The notes: a model not told the origin generated them from the sequence alone. Positions 10,502 through 20,704 are shown, counted from the first letter of the stretch. The stretch: 64,000 nucleotides of DNA from Flectonema sp. DT1601 (GCA_964019425.1 OZ025802.1:62001-126000); one strand, 5' to 3'. Numbers and translations: made by a program.

Positions 10502-11751
10502 AATAATATCTAAAGGGGGGAAAATAAAAATAAAAATAAATTTAAATTTAAATTACTACACCCAACTCACAATAATGAGCATTCTGTATGACCTGTGGGG
10601 GGGCAGACTTATTATTTATTTTATTCAATTTCATTACATTAATTTACAGAAAATACAACACGAAGAAGAGAGAATGTGTAAATGAAAAATAGAAAATTTG
10701 CAAAAAAAAAAAATAAAAAATATTACTCATTCTTCAAAACACCGACCGAGTCCCAGGAAAGCTGTTTTCTGTCATCCTGTGAGTTGCTACGAGATACCAA
10801 CAACTAGACTACAGTGTGCATATGTTTGGAAGTATGTTTGGAAGTGTCAAAACCCGACAAACACAGCGTAATTTTCCCATTTTTTTGAAATACATAAGTG
10901 CTAAGTACCTCATGTGTCCAGCTGGTTTACAGGATGGAAAGGGAAGTTCAAACGTATTTTAAAACTGTTGCCAATTCGGTGTCATACTCCCTGGGACCAT
11001 CCTTGATGAAAAAGAATTCTTTTTTTGGGGGCCGTTTTTCTGAAGAATGTAATTCATGTTTTTAATCTCAAGTATAAATCTAATAGCGAATTAGAAAGCA
11101 GGACTCAAAGTGCTAAGAGTTACACGAGGTAGTGATAAAGATTAAAGACTACACGATAATTTAATGTGTTACGTCTTGTTAATAATTATCAGTCAATCAA
11201 AATAATCAAATTAAAAATACTGTTACAATTTGTAAGGAAAAATAGTTAGAAAATGAATTAAAAAACCTGAGACAGTCAGTTGTTGAGTCATAACTGCTCT
11301 GGTCAGTTAGTTAAAATACGAGTTTTTTGTTATTAAAAAAAGTATTTTAAAAATAAAAAAAGAATCTCGGATTCGTCAATGGCTATCCCATATAAGAATC
11401 GACTTCTCAATGTCCATCGGAGCTCTCCTACGACAACAAATAAATAATGGTTTCTAAAATTAAAAAATATTTTACCATTCCGGAATACTGCGGTGTCAGA
11501 GCAAAGGGACCACGTTAACATGGTTATTTTTTTTACAATTTAACACAGTCCCCCTATAAATATCAGTGAACGCGGGATACCAACTAATGAGTAGGGCAGA
11601 GTTATGTTTATGAGGGCCATCTCTTCAATTGCTGCTTTTTCCTTAGACAACAAAATGATATTATTTTACTTACCTTTTTTTTTTTTTTTTTTTTTTTCTT
11701 GGTAAGCAAGTCTTTGGGAACACCACTTAGAGATACCTTCATAAATTATTG

Positions 11752-11887
11752 TCACACGCATCACACGCATCACACGCATCACACGCATCACACGCATCAC
11801 ACGCATCACACGCATCACACGCATCACACGCATCACACGCATCACACGCATCACACGCATCACACGCATCACACGCATCACACGCAT
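11752..11887. repeat. 9-bp minisatellite (TCACACGCA), about 15 copies
   Basis: A perfect tandem array of TCACACGCA, open in several frames (His-Thr-His-type or Met-Arg-Val-type), which makes false ORFs on both strands. No adjoining coding context supports translation. Confidence 0.95.
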
Positions 11888-12179
11888 TAACACAAAAGTG
11901 GAGTGGAAGTTATGAATCTCTGAAAAGAGATTCGACGACTCTGAATCAGAGCCTCCAGAATATTCGCAAGGGATGCACCATCGCCTCACAGTTTTAAAAT
12001 ATATTTTTGAAAAAAAAATAAATTAATAATAATGGAATAAAATATTTTCAAATCCAGTCATAGCCGAAGGGGGGATAATGATTTAGAAAATCAAACATCC
12101 CTTCCAAGTATGCGAGGCTTGGTATTATATTCCATTTTAGTTTAGTTTAGTTAGCAAAATACAAACTGATGACTACGAG

Positions 12180-12220
12180 GGGTCTGGGTAGCCCGCATCA
12201 GTAAGGACCCAATCGCGAAG
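12180..12220. repeat. Structured hairpin repeat, copy A
   Basis: Outer stem GGGTC(T)/(G)GACCC encloses an inner GGG-TAG-CCC hairpin and the word CATCAGTAA, followed by AATCGCGAA. It pairs with copy B at 12754, where two stem positions have changed in a compensatory way. Confidence 0.7.
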
Positions 12221-12240
12221 ATTGTAGTTTCATAGTATTG

Positions 12241-12263
12241 GCTGGAAGCGATCGACTTCCAGC
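12241..12263. other. Inverted repeat, 8-bp arms
   Basis: GCTGGAAG, a 7-nt spacer CGATCGA, then CTTCCAGC. It sits in the segment present in copy A of the hairpin repeat but missing from copy B, so it may be an insertion. Confidence 0.5.
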
Positions 12264-12753
12264 TTCCACCTTGCCCAGAGGCTAACAGGTTGTAAACAAC
12301 TAAAGAAAATAAAAGAGAAACGATCTGGGAGTGGGGGGAAGGTGAAAAAAAATAAAAAATCTTCTTTCTTTCATATACATCTTTCTTTATAATACGACCA
12401 TATGTGCCATATGCCCACACTCCACGAAAGAAAATAGAAAACCCCGGAACAGTACCGAGGATCGTTCTCCCCCAGTTGTCCAAAGCATTATAAGTGTACT
12501 GTGGGCTTACCGAAAAGCTTTAGAAATGTACCACAAAAGATTTGGGCAGCACATAGCCATATCACTCAGCAAGAAATGAAAACCAAAAGGATCAGGTAAG
12601 ATGACAGTCAGTTTAAGGTCATAACTGCGCCGGACCTTTTATGAATCATTATTTATCAAAGTCACAATAGTCAAATCACGGGAAAGATTCGCGTAACTAA
12701 CTACTAAGACTGAGAGTAATGAGTACAAACTATGAGCCTTAGTGATGCAATGA

Positions 12754-12795
12754 GGGTTCGGGTAGCCCGCATCAGTAAGAACCCAATCGCGAAAA
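12754..12795. repeat. Structured hairpin repeat, copy B
   Basis: Outer stem GGGTTC/GAACCC, inner CGGG-TAG-CCCG, same interior word as copy A. The downstream AAAGAGAAATGATCTGGGAG follows directly, whereas copy A has about 100 extra bases there. Confidence 0.7.
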
Positions 12796-13643
12796 GAGAA
12801 ATGATCTGGGAGTGGAGGGTGAAACTTTGAAAATGTAAAAAGAGTAACAACTTGAGGTATTAAAAAAATTAAACTAATTTACCAATTACTTGACTATGAA
12901 AATATTTGTAGTTGTTAATCAAAGAAAAATGATGTTTAGAAAAAAAGAAAATATAAAAAGGGAAATTATATTTTTTCCCCTCAAAATAAAAAGACAGTTC
13001 TCTTTATAGCTAGTTCGTAGCACACGACTAGCGGCGCACTCTTTTGTTAAAACAAAAAGTATAACGTTTCGAGGTTATTTTAAAGTTCATTAATGAGGGC
13101 AAGGGAGCAGGGGGAAATTTGAAATGATACGAAAAGATTTATCTGGGAAGAATACGGGGAAGGTGAAAAAAAAAATATAAAAAATCTTTTTTATTCCTAG
13201 CTTATGGGTCATAACTGCGCCAGATATTAAATCAATACTGATACACGTTGACTAAAGGTAATGTTAGTATAGGTAAACACTCTGCATATGATGGGAAACT
13301 AAAACCAGAAGTATAGTGTCATACGGCAGAGTGTAGGTTTCACCTATTTTTTTTTAAAAAAAAATGTTAGCTTACGCTGATTGTTCGCAGCAGGAGCACT
13401 CACCTTAAATAAATTAAGGTAGTATTATCCAGAATTCAGTTAGAAAAACATGAGGGGGGTGGCGTTGTTACTGTACTATCAAGCAAGGAGGGGTGAAACT
13501 TTGACAATGTAGAAACAGTAATAACTTTAGGTATTAAAAAAAAGATCAAAGAAAAGGTACGCTAAGAAAAATGAAAAAAACAAGGTGAGATAAAACAACT
13601 TGAACCCCAACACTATGTAATAAAAGGATAAGTCATCCGGACA

Positions 13644-14424
13644 CTAATAACCGAACGACATCGATCTTGAAACCATCCCTCTGGCAACTAAAATCTTTTC
13701 TAAAACCAAAAGTTCACTGCGAAAGTTTTTATTATACAATATGGGACCTCTTGCTTTTGCTACATTCGAATACGCAGCAGAAAGTGGCATCCCATACCAA
13801 ATCATAAGAACAGCTATTGCAGCAAGAGCAGTTCTATTTACACCAGCAACACAATGAATGAATACCCTTTTATCTTCTTTATCACAATATTCGAGAACAT
13901 CAACTGTCGTCGATAAGATTAACGGAAGAACTTCTTCGTAGGAATCTTCAATCGGACAAATAAATTGTTTCGCTCCGCTGATGTCAATCTTTTGTAATAA
14001 CTTTGGAGCGAGTTTACAATTATCGAGGGTGAGGATTACCTGGTGAACCTTTTCAATAATCCCAGACTGCATTCCAATATCAATCTTGTCAGTCAGCCTC
14101 GCAACACTTCCAGATCTGCAACTGAATAGTTCCGGAAACATACTAATTCCACCAACTTCAAGGGTGTTTGAATTTTCACTTATTTCCTTCGCAATCTCTA
14201 AAACTAATTCCCTAGAGACAGGTTTGTATGAATATCCATTACCGCTTTCTTCTACTGCGAGACACATATTGAGGTCAAGACTGTAAAAAAGTGAAAGCAA
14301 TAATTAGCAGTTAAACACATTAAAAAAAAACGAAAATCCACTAGTCGGATAAAACGCTCAATATTTCAGAAAGTGTAGAAATACTCAAAGCGTCAGGACT
14401 GCTACAGAGATGACGTCCATCCAT
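13644..14424 (-). CDS. Dual-specificity protein phosphatase, two exons
   Basis: Exon 1 (14342-14424) encodes MDGRHLCSSPDALSISTLSE and a few more residues; a 60-nt intron (donor GTGGAT, acceptor TTACAG) joins it in phase 2 to 13644-14280. Total 239 residues. The catalytic loop is HCVAGVNRT (Cys and Arg present), preceded by the conserved buried hydrophobic strand (RVFIHC) and followed by NRTALAAIAVLMIWYGM helix, as in DUSP phosphatases. The domain fills about residues 95-230; the N-terminal 60 residues are unlike the family. It should dephosphorylate phospho-Tyr/Ser/Thr or possibly another phosphate ester; the general-acid Asp is not obvious by eye. The donor lacks the common GTATGT, so exon 1 is less sure than exon 2. 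Confidence 0.8.
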
Positions 14425-14772
14425 ATTCTAGTCTGCGGTAAGAACTAACAGTTGCTTAGAGAGACTGGGACACCACTCTCAATTAAATGATATTTGAACT
14501 ACTACAGTCAGTTCTACTGAAAGAAAAGAATTAGAAATTAATTATTTAATTCTAAACAATCTGATCTCAACGACTACTTTAATTACAATATTTTTAAAAA
14601 AGGTTTTTTGACACGAAAAACACTCCTCACGCTGATCGGATTACTTAAGTCCGATGGAGAGCAGCCTTTTGAAGACAAAGAAAATACAAACAAAAATATA
14701 TCAATTTATCTAATCTACGTAAATAATAATTTCGACTGAGATGGGTCGAGTAGTAGTAGTAAAGAAGGAGGT
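14425..14772. other. Spacer, no gene seen
   Basis: AT-rich region between the phosphatase and the next gene. Nothing recognised. Confidence 0.4.
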
Positions 14773-15282
14773 TTATGGTATCTGTTCAGTGAGCTTATTT
14801 AATACGACAGAAGACCTATTGAGAACATGCAGCTTGTTGCTAATGACATTTTGAGTCCTTTGAATCGAAGTAATGCAATCAAACGACTGATCAACTTCTT
14901 CACAGATTCCTGTGATTGAGTTCATAAAGTGATCAGCTGCAATCAAAGATGAATGATGACGAGCAGCACTCGAAGGTGATTGAAACCTTTGTTTTGAATT
15001 TCTTCTTTTAATAACACCTTCACCACCAGTGTGAACGAGTCTGCGTAGATCTTTCTCACTTGGCTGTCTTCTCTTGTGTGGTATTGGTGGAGTTATTTTT
15101 TTTCCAACATCATCACCAACCATTTGATTCAACACTTCAACAAGTATTTCATTCATCCTCCCCTGACGATGAGACATTGTTTCCATGGCATCATTATTAT
15201 CACTTACTAATAAATTAATATCATTTATGATCGAAGCAAACCTTTGAACATCTCTGTGAACGTTACCCCCGGGAGGGAGCAT
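14773..15282 (-). CDS. Unrecognised helical protein, 169 residues
   Basis: Starts MLPPGGNVHRDVQRFASIIN from an ATG in an AAAATG context. Helical N- and C-terminal segments (residues about 10-55 and 110-169) flank a basic linker with PHKRRQPSEKDLRR and KRRNSKQR. The size and heptad-like helices recall small subunits of membrane-trafficking complexes (BLOC/BORC type), but I cannot assign it. The basic stretch could be a nuclear signal. Confidence 0.6.
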   Translation of the reverse strand: MLPPGGNVHRDVQRFASIINDINLLVSDNNDAMETMSHRQGRMNEILVEVLNQMVGDDVGKKITPPIPHKRRQPSEKDLRRLVHTGGEGVIKRRNSKQRFQSPSSAARHHSSLIAADHFMNSITGICEEVDQSFDCITSIQRTQNVISNKLHVLNRSSVVLNKLTEQIP

Positions 15283-15911
15283 TTTATATTTCCTGTCAAT
15301 TGATAAAAATAATTTTTTTTAATAGAAAAAAAAGACAAAACGGGATACTCTCTTTTACATGATGTGGAGAATAGTACTGTTTTTGAATAAATATATAAAG
15401 CAAAAAACTCACAGCTGTTTGAAATCTATTATCTGATGTAGTCAGTGCGGCAGAGTAGCCGCTGTCGTGGAGTTAGTGGTAGTGTTTTGGTTAAGAAACA
15501 CTTCTTTTTTGTAACAAAAAAAAAAAATAATAATAATAATAATAAATTTACTTTTGTGAAAAACACTTCACCCACTGCTTACAATTAGACGACAGCTAAA
15601 AGGGAACAGCAACATCGATAAATCTACTGAGCTGAGTTAAGTAAGATTTATTTAATTATTGACTCGGTGATAATTATAATTATACTCTCAACGTACAACA
15701 CACATCCACAGTCAGCATCTACTTCGAATAGTAACAACAGGTCGATTTGGATCAGAACAATTCCTGCCTTGCATCGCTTTACGGATGCTGTGCAGAGGGT
15801 AGTCGGAGAAAAGATTTTTTTTTTACAAAATTAATCAGCGAATACACCACAACCGTACCACTACTTAGGTAGCATTTAAGTCGTTTCTGCAACGGCCACA
15901 TCACCAGAATC
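15283..15911. other. Spacer, no gene seen
   Basis: Promoter region of the 169-residue gene and 3' region of the NXT-like gene. A short TAA/TAT microsatellite lies near 15525-15545. No gene seen. Confidence 0.4.
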
Positions 15912-16531
15912 TTATTCTGCCTCAGCTCCGACTTCGCTCAACCACCGAAGGCAATCGTATGTGATCCAGTGACGTGCTTGGTCCTGTTTTGAATTTAATT
16001 TTCATCTTTTATTGCGTAAGTAAAGTTTGAATGAATGGTAAAGTTCACATACGGGATTTGAGACATCTTTCCAAATTACAAATTGCTGATGGAATTTTCG
16101 AAACAGCACATCTTGATAACGACAGATTCCGTGAACCGATACCAGAAAGTTGTTACCGTCACCACCAGCTGGTTGGACGTCTAGTGTCTTAATTGTGTGT
16201 CTGGATGGAGGCCTGTTTTTTAGTTTTTATTTACTTTTTACACGTGGTGGTGGTAATAAAAATAAAACTAATTAACATACATATTATTTACTAAATTATT
16301 CACACCATCTCTATCCATTGCTTGACCATTCCATAAAACAGATGCGGTTGGGTGGTAGAGTCTCCACAGTTTACATTGTTGTACCATAGCACCTGTGTTT
16401 TCATCTTGAATCATTTCAGTTCTAGCGTCATCCCAAGTTTTGTAATAATGTTCAGCGAGTAGCTCTTTAGCTTCTCTGCAAGCAGTGGCAATCTTCGTGT
16501 TGTCGAACTTTTCGCAATTCAACGTCGCCAT
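15912..16531 (-). CDS. NXT1: NXT/p15-like mRNA export cofactor, three exons
   Basis: Exons 16281-16531, 16053-16212 and 15912-15983, introns of 68 and 69 nt with GTATGT donors and CAG acceptors, give 160 residues starting MATLNCEKFD. The NTF2-like fold of the p15 branch is recognisable: a helix (AKELLAEHYYKTWD), then LWRLYHPTASVLWNGQAMD (p15 has a matching LY-P-TA-LIWNG), then HTIKTLDVQPAGGDGNNFLV and VHGICRYQDVLFRKFHQQFV, ending WITYDCLRWL where p15 has a similar Asp-Cys-x-Arg-Trp/Phe strand. NXT1 dimerises with the large NXF receptor to export mRNA through nuclear pores. NTF2 itself is the nearest alternative; the WNG and VHG motifs favour NXT. The first exon alone has only a TTG upstream, so the ATG at 16531 is used. 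Confidence 0.82.
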
Positions 16532-16649
16532 TTTATTATAATCTGACAATACTTTACCTGAATTGAAGTAACAATATTCATCACATCATTTACTTTAAAT
16601 TATTTTATAAAAACCGCAAGCAGGCTGCAACTCAAAAAATGAAATTAGA

Positions 16650-16689
16650 AGAGAGTTCCCTCGGTCTGTAAAGGCCGAGGGAACTCTCT
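16650..16689. other. Perfect hairpin, 15-bp arms
   Basis: AGAGAGTTCCCTCGG, a 10-nt loop, then the exact reverse complement. It lies 80-120 nt 3' of the stop of the gene ending at 16771 and upstream of NXT. On RNA it would be a very stable stem. A 3'-end-processing or terminator-like role is inference. Confidence 0.75.
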
Positions 16690-16770
16690 GATAGAATCCG
16701 TCCAACTGTTGGTAGTCAACTAGTGAATGTTGGTGTAAATAAAATTTCTGCTTTACTTGGCTCTGTTCGA

Positions 16771-17481
16771 CTACGAGGCCTCATAAAAATGTAATCTCGC
16801 GCACGCAGTCATCGGGGACGTCAGAGAAATCAGTTTTCGGTGAATTTGCTTTCTTTCATTGTGGAGAGAGAAGATACCAACAAAAGTAGCGATAACACGA
16901 CGAATATCTTGTGGTAGACAGTGGAGAGATGATTCTGAAGTAAAGAGGAAACGAGACCACGTGCAGAGTGTCTGACAAACTACTTCACGACGAGACAACA
17001 ACTCAACAATCAGTTCATCGAATGCCATCGCTTCCTTCCAGGGTCTCGTATTCCACAAGTGATCAACTTGTTCTATAGCAACTCTGGTTAGTATTTCTCG
17101 TGTCGATTGAAGTCCTTCATCACTCGCAACGATTACTGTTGGTCTGACAACACAAGTACTAATCATACCAACATCATTATTATTATCTTCGCTATCACTT
17201 TCTGCTCTCACTGACGGCTCTGTTACTGGGTTGTGAATACTGCTTAAATCTACCGACAGATATGCTTCTCTCATCCAAGATGCTTCCATGTTGCTTCGCT
17301 TATTTTTAAACCATCTCAATAAACTAGATGGCGATAAGTTACAACTACACCTAACACAGTAATCCTCCTTGTCGTTATTGTTGGTGCTACTCTTGACATC
17401 GTCCAGTACTTTTCTTGCTGTCGAATACGCTGCTCCGCGACCCTTCTTTGCGAGTCTCCCTCGTCTTACTCCTTGCGGCAT
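16771..17481 (-). CDS. Unrecognised protein, 236 residues
   Basis: Begins MPQGVRRGRLAKKGRGAAYS; the frame extends five codons upstream without an ATG. A basic N-terminus, a possible zinc knuckle (YCVRCSC, residues about 42-48), an acidic patch (ESDSEDNNND), then a helical C-terminal half with DIRRVIATFVGIFSLHNERK. The last motif resembles an F-box-adjacent or DIRR-x-I type helix seen in many protist proteins, but no family can be named. A short upstream exon is possible because the ATG is preceded by an AACAACAG acceptor-like sequence. Confidence 0.6.
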   Translation of the reverse strand: MPQGVRRGRLAKKGRGAAYSTARKVLDDVKSSTNNNDKEDYCVRCSCNLSPSSLLRWFKNKRSNMEASWMREAYLSVDLSSIHNPVTEPSVRAESDSEDNNNDVGMISTCVVRPTVIVASDEGLQSTREILTRVAIEQVDHLWNTRPWKEAMAFDELIVELLSRREVVCQTLCTWSRFLFTSESSLHCLPQDIRRVIATFVGIFSLHNERKQIHRKLISLTSPMTACARLHFYEAS

Positions 17482-17854
17482 GTGGATTGGTAGCACATAT
17501 TGGGTTCTGTTGTTTATTATTATTATATCAAACTAATTAACTATTCAAATAGAGATCACTTCCTGTCGTCTCATTCATTTTTATATCTGCGAATAGAATT
17601 AATAATGAATTGAAGCCTTCTTCTCTTGGTTATCAAAACTACTGACGCTCTTCCCGCACATGGTGATGCGGGAAAGATAAACCAAAGGGAGATAATAACG
17701 GGGCGGGATTGGGGAGTTCAGGTCTTTCAGTTGTTGTTCTCGTTAGAAGAAGTCAGGCTTTCCTTTTTTCTTGTTTTGATTATCGGCATTTGATAAACGA
17801 CACAGTTCAGGCAGCCATTCTTCAAACGTAAAGACCTTTTAATAAATACTTAAC
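17482..17854. other. Spacer 3' of the first SCP2 gene
   Basis: Holds a short hairpin-prone stretch (GCCCGCACATGGTGATGCGGG near 17655-17673) and AT-rich sequence. The SCP2 spacer motif is absent here, although this is the 3' side of copy 1. Confidence 0.4.
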
Positions 17855-18187
17855 TTAGATGGAGCTTCCCAACTTCTTCATCACCTTACCCAACTTCATT
17901 GCGACGTCAGTGTCTCCGTCAAGCTCAATCTTTCCCTCCATGAACAGACCCATAGGATCGGCCTTTCCTCCGGCCAACTCAACGAAAACAGCCTCGTCCA
18001 TCTTGAATGAAGCGGCGGCGTCCTCACACTTTCCCTTGTAGGCCTTGCATGCCTTCAAGTCAATCACGTATGAAACACCAGTGTCTGGGAACTCGTAGGT
18101 GATGATCTCGTTAACCATCTTGGCGGCCTCCTTACCAACTGAGGTGTTGAGGGCTGCGGACATCTTCTGGAAGATTGCGTCGGCCAT
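17855..18187 (-). CDS. SCP2 sterol-carrier domain protein, copy 1
   Basis: 110 residues, single exon, wholly one SCP2 domain (Pfam SCP2 type). Diagnostic parts: the N-terminal helix MADAIFQKMSAALNTS, the strands YEFPDTGVSYVIDLK and YKGKCEDAAASFKMDEA, the helix FVELAGGKADPMGLFMEGK, and the closing DTDVAMKLGKVMKKL. SCP2 domains bind sterols and other lipids in a hydrophobic tunnel. The C-terminus is GSSI, not a peroxisomal SKL-type signal, so it is probably cytosolic. Start context TCTAAAATGG is shared by the whole family. Its codons are more GC-rich than those of neighbours, suggesting high expression. Upstream is the 'class II' leader (gtgagtgagctgataaatgc), shared with copy 10. It lacks the paired dyads of class I copies. 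The spacer motif sits at 18388-18407 with one base change. Confidence 0.92.
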   Translation of the reverse strand: MADAIFQKMSAALNTSVGKEAAKMVNEIITYEFPDTGVSYVIDLKACKAYKGKCEDAAASFKMDEAVFVELAGGKADPMGLFMEGKIELDGDTDVAMKLGKVMKKLGSSI

Positions 18188-18387
18188 TTTAGATTAAAGT
18201 GGTGAGTGAGCTGATAAATGCTGAGAGAGGGAATGATAGATAAACAAGTCGGAAATACAACAACTGAAATGAAGCACTCCGATAACCACGTCAAGAATTC
18301 TCCAGTCTATCTTCATTCGTACATTCTGAAGAAAGTAAATAAAATACATCTCAAGGAAGCTGTTCAATTCCATCAACTAAAACTCTT

Positions 18388-18407
18388 GAGAGGTGGTGTG
18401 CCTACTC
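18388..18407 (-). promoter_or_regulatory. SCP2 spacer motif (one mismatch)
   Basis: Minus-strand consensus GAGTAGGTACACCACCTCTC; here the GTAC core reads GCAC. About 200 bp upstream of copy 1. The flanks differ completely from other spacers, so the motif itself looks constrained. Confidence 0.6.
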
Positions 18408-18677
18408 CAAGAACAATAAAAGCAGCTCAAATAATATAAGAACGACACTTTTAACAATAGTTGTTCACGCACACAGAGAATAACGAGAATAAAAAGTTTT
18501 GACTTTACTTTTCACAATAAAAAAACCGATTTCCAAACCACAAAAGACACCTACTCAGCTTATCTAAAATTGAAATTTCAGAACTGGTTTCCTTCTTCAG
18601 TAATCAGATAGGTGTAGTTATGGTATTTCACACCAAATAATCTTTCAAACTAAAAAATATTCACCATTGTCGACCAT

Positions 18678-19010
18678 TTACATTGAGCTTCCCAACTTCT
18701 TCATCACCTTACCCAACTTCATTGCGACGTCAGTGTCTCCGTCAAGCTCAATCTTTCCCTCCATGAACAGACCCATAGGATCGGCCTTTCCTCCGGCTAA
18801 CTCAACGAAAACAGCTTCGTCCATCTTGAATGAAGCGGCAGCGTCCTCACACTTTCCCTTGTAGGCCTTGCATGCCTTCAAGTCAATCACGTATGAAACA
18901 CCAGTGTCTGGGAACTCGTAGGTGATGATCTCGTTAACCATCTTGGCGGCCTCCTTACCAACTGAGGTGTTGAGGGCTGCGGACATCTTCTGGAAGATTG
19001 CGTCGGCCAT
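18678..19010 (-). CDS. SCP2 protein, copy 2
   Basis: Identical to copy 1 except that the last residue is Met (GSSM), because the codon before the stop differs. The 3' flank is also unlike the other copies. The promoter is class I: dyad pair at 19107-19147. Confidence 0.92.
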   Translation of the reverse strand: MADAIFQKMSAALNTSVGKEAAKMVNEIITYEFPDTGVSYVIDLKACKAYKGKCEDAAASFKMDEAVFVELAGGKADPMGLFMEGKIELDGDTDVAMKLGKVMKKLGSSM

Positions 19011-19106
19011 TTTAGATTAAAGTGGTGGATGAAGATAAGAAGCTGTTGAGGTGAGAAAGTGAGAAGTCTGACTACCAACACGGAAACCAATCGACTCAAT
19101 ACAAAC

Positions 19107-19147
19107 ACATCACTTGTGGTTAGAGTGATGTCTACCAGCTACTGGTA
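19107..19147 (-). promoter_or_regulatory. Paired dyads upstream of SCP2 copy 2
   Basis: On the plus strand ACATCAC, 11 nt, GTGATGT, one base, then TACCAG-CTA-CTGGTA. Both inverted repeats are perfect. The first spacer contains TTGTGGTTAGA. They lie about 100-140 bp upstream of the ATG and suit binding of dimeric factors or an RNA stem in the leader. Confidence 0.6.
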
Positions 19148-19297
19148 TTGGATTGCTAAAGGGAGGAGGTCACACAAAGAGACTCATCAAATGTGAAAAG
19201 GTCGTCACATTTTATTTTGCAGGGATGAAGACATTCATTGCGTCACTCAAATGACACTGCGACTGACTTAATAATATCAGAAAGTGTTCTTTACTAC

Positions 19298-19317
19298 GAG
19301 AGGTGGTGTACCTACTC
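19298..19317 (-). promoter_or_regulatory. SCP2 spacer motif
   Basis: Exact GAGTAGGTACACCACCTCTC, about 290 bp upstream of copy 2. Confidence 0.6.
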
Positions 19318-19416
19318 GATTCAGACTCCAGCACTTGAAGTCCTCAACTTCGAATCTCAAAATATAATTCAATTCCTCATTGCCTTATTTCAGTGATGCG
19401 CAACTTAAAAGATTTA

Positions 19417-19749
19417 TTAGATGGAGCTTCCCAACTTCTTCATCACCTTACCCAACTTCATTGCGACGTCAGTGTCTCCGTCAAGCTCAATCTTTCCCTC
19501 CATGAACAGACCCATAGGATCGGCCTTTCCTCCGGCTAACTCAACGAAAACAGCTTCGTCCATCTTGAATGAAGCGGCAGCGTCCTCACACTTTCCCTTG
19601 TAGGCCTTGCATGCCTTCAAGTCAATCACGTATGAAACACCAGTGTCTGGGAACTCGTAGGTGATGATCTCGTTAACCATCTTGGCGGCCTCCTTACCAA
19701 CTGAGGTGTTGAGGGCTGCGGACATCTTCTGGAAAATTGCGTCGGCCAT
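19417..19749 (-). CDS. SCP2 protein, copy 3
   Basis: Protein identical to copy 1. Class I promoter with the dyads at 19846-19886. Its 3' region (ending in TTAAGTTGCGCATCACTGAAA on the coding strand) is shared with copies 5, 6, 8, 12, 13, 14 and 15. Confidence 0.92.
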   Translation of the reverse strand: MADAIFQKMSAALNTSVGKEAAKMVNEIITYEFPDTGVSYVIDLKACKAYKGKCEDAAASFKMDEAVFVELAGGKADPMGLFMEGKIELDGDTDVAMKLGKVMKKLGSSI

Positions 19750-19845
19750 TTTAGATTAAAGTGGTGAGTGAAGATAAAAAGCTGTTGAGGGGAGAAAGTG
19801 AGAAGTCTGATTACCAACACGGAAACCAATCGACTCAATACAAAC

Positions 19846-19886
19846 ACATCACTTGTGGTTAGAGTGATGTCTACCAGCTACTGGTA
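19846..19886 (-). promoter_or_regulatory. Paired dyads upstream of SCP2 copy 3
   Basis: Same two perfect inverted repeats as upstream of copy 2. Confidence 0.6.
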
Positions 19887-19988
19887 TTGGATTGCTAAAG
19901 GGAGGAGATCACACAAAGAGACTCGACAAGACTGAAAAGGTCGCTACATTTTTAATACTTCATCAGCAGTAGTAAGCATCTCAATTAT

Positions 19989-20008
19989 GAGAGGTGGTGT
20001 ACCTACTC
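19989..20008 (-). promoter_or_regulatory. SCP2 spacer motif
   Basis: Exact copy in a spacer whose flanks (after about 19930) are unrelated to the standard class I spacer. This supports the motif as the conserved part. Confidence 0.65.
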
Positions 20009-20167
20009 AAAAACATAAAAGAAGCACCCTAAGAGTTTAGGACTACGACAGCTGTTGTTTATAAAAGTATAGCAACTACTACATTATCAAAACACATCAC
20101 AGAATCCGAATATAAATAATTTCTGAAATCAATCGCATTCCACTTCGACCTGATAACTGTTCCTCAT

Positions 20168-20500
20168 TTAGATGGAGCTTCCCAACTTCTTCATCACCTT
20201 ACCCAACTTCATTGCGACGTCAGTGTCTCCGTCGAGCTCAATCTTTCCCTCCATGAACAGACCCATAGGATCGGCCTTTCCTCCGGCCAACTCAACGAAA
20301 ACAGCTTCGTCCATCTTGAATGAAGCGGCGGCGTCCTCACACTTTCCCTTGTAGGCCTTGCATGCCTTCAAGTCAATCACGTATGAAACACCAGTGTCTG
20401 GGAACTCGTAGGTGATGATCTCGTTAACCATCTTGGCGGCCTCCTTACCAACTGAGGTGTTGAGGGCTGCGGACATCTTCTGGAAAATTGCGTCGGCCAT
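20168..20500 (-). CDS. SCP2 protein, copy 4
   Basis: Protein identical to copy 1. The first ~40 bp upstream match class I but then diverge; the paired dyads are missing. Its 3' flank is also unique. Confidence 0.92.
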   Translation of the reverse strand: MADAIFQKMSAALNTSVGKEAAKMVNEIITYEFPDTGVSYVIDLKACKAYKGKCEDAAASFKMDEAVFVELAGGKADPMGLFMEGKIELDGDTDVAMKLGKVMKKLGSSI

Positions 20501-20684
20501 TTTAGATTAAAGTGGTGGATGAAGATAAGAAGCTGTTGAGAGTGACAATAAGTTTCACAATAACCTACAACTATAACTATTAATGCAAACAAACTCATAG
20601 CGCTATTTGATCTGTTTTGAAATAATGGATCACAAAGAATATCACAATCATAAGTAGAGTTCAACAAAAACAAAAGAACACAGA

Positions 20685-20704
20685 GAGAGGTGGTGTACCT
20701 ACTC
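20685..20704 (-). promoter_or_regulatory. SCP2 spacer motif
   Basis: Exact copy, about 185 bp upstream of copy 4, in an otherwise unique spacer. Confidence 0.65.

Larger units (their letters stand above)
10502..13643. other. 3.1 kb repeat-rich spacer
   Basis: No convincing gene. It holds a 9-bp minisatellite, two copies of a structured hairpin repeat, poly(A/T) runs, and scattered degenerate words: GTCATAACTGCGCC occurs near 12620 and 13208 with a diverged copy near 11289, and GATCTGGGAGTGG follows each hairpin copy. The phrase GACTAAAGGTAATGTTAGT at about 13248 recurs near 45900. It looks like decayed repeat sequence. Confidence 0.6.

Noticed and set aside
11752-11887. A CRISPR-like array
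   Set aside because: Nine-bp perfect tandem repeats without spacers in a eukaryotic genome: a minisatellite.
11666-11997. Frames of MRV, HTH or SHA repeats on both strands
   Set aside because: Produced by the 9-bp minisatellite, whose unit length is a multiple of three; no flanking coding context.
12151-12483. 110-residue minus-strand frame
   Set aside because: Covers the hairpin repeat copy A and low-complexity sequence; composition not protein-like and no homology recognised.
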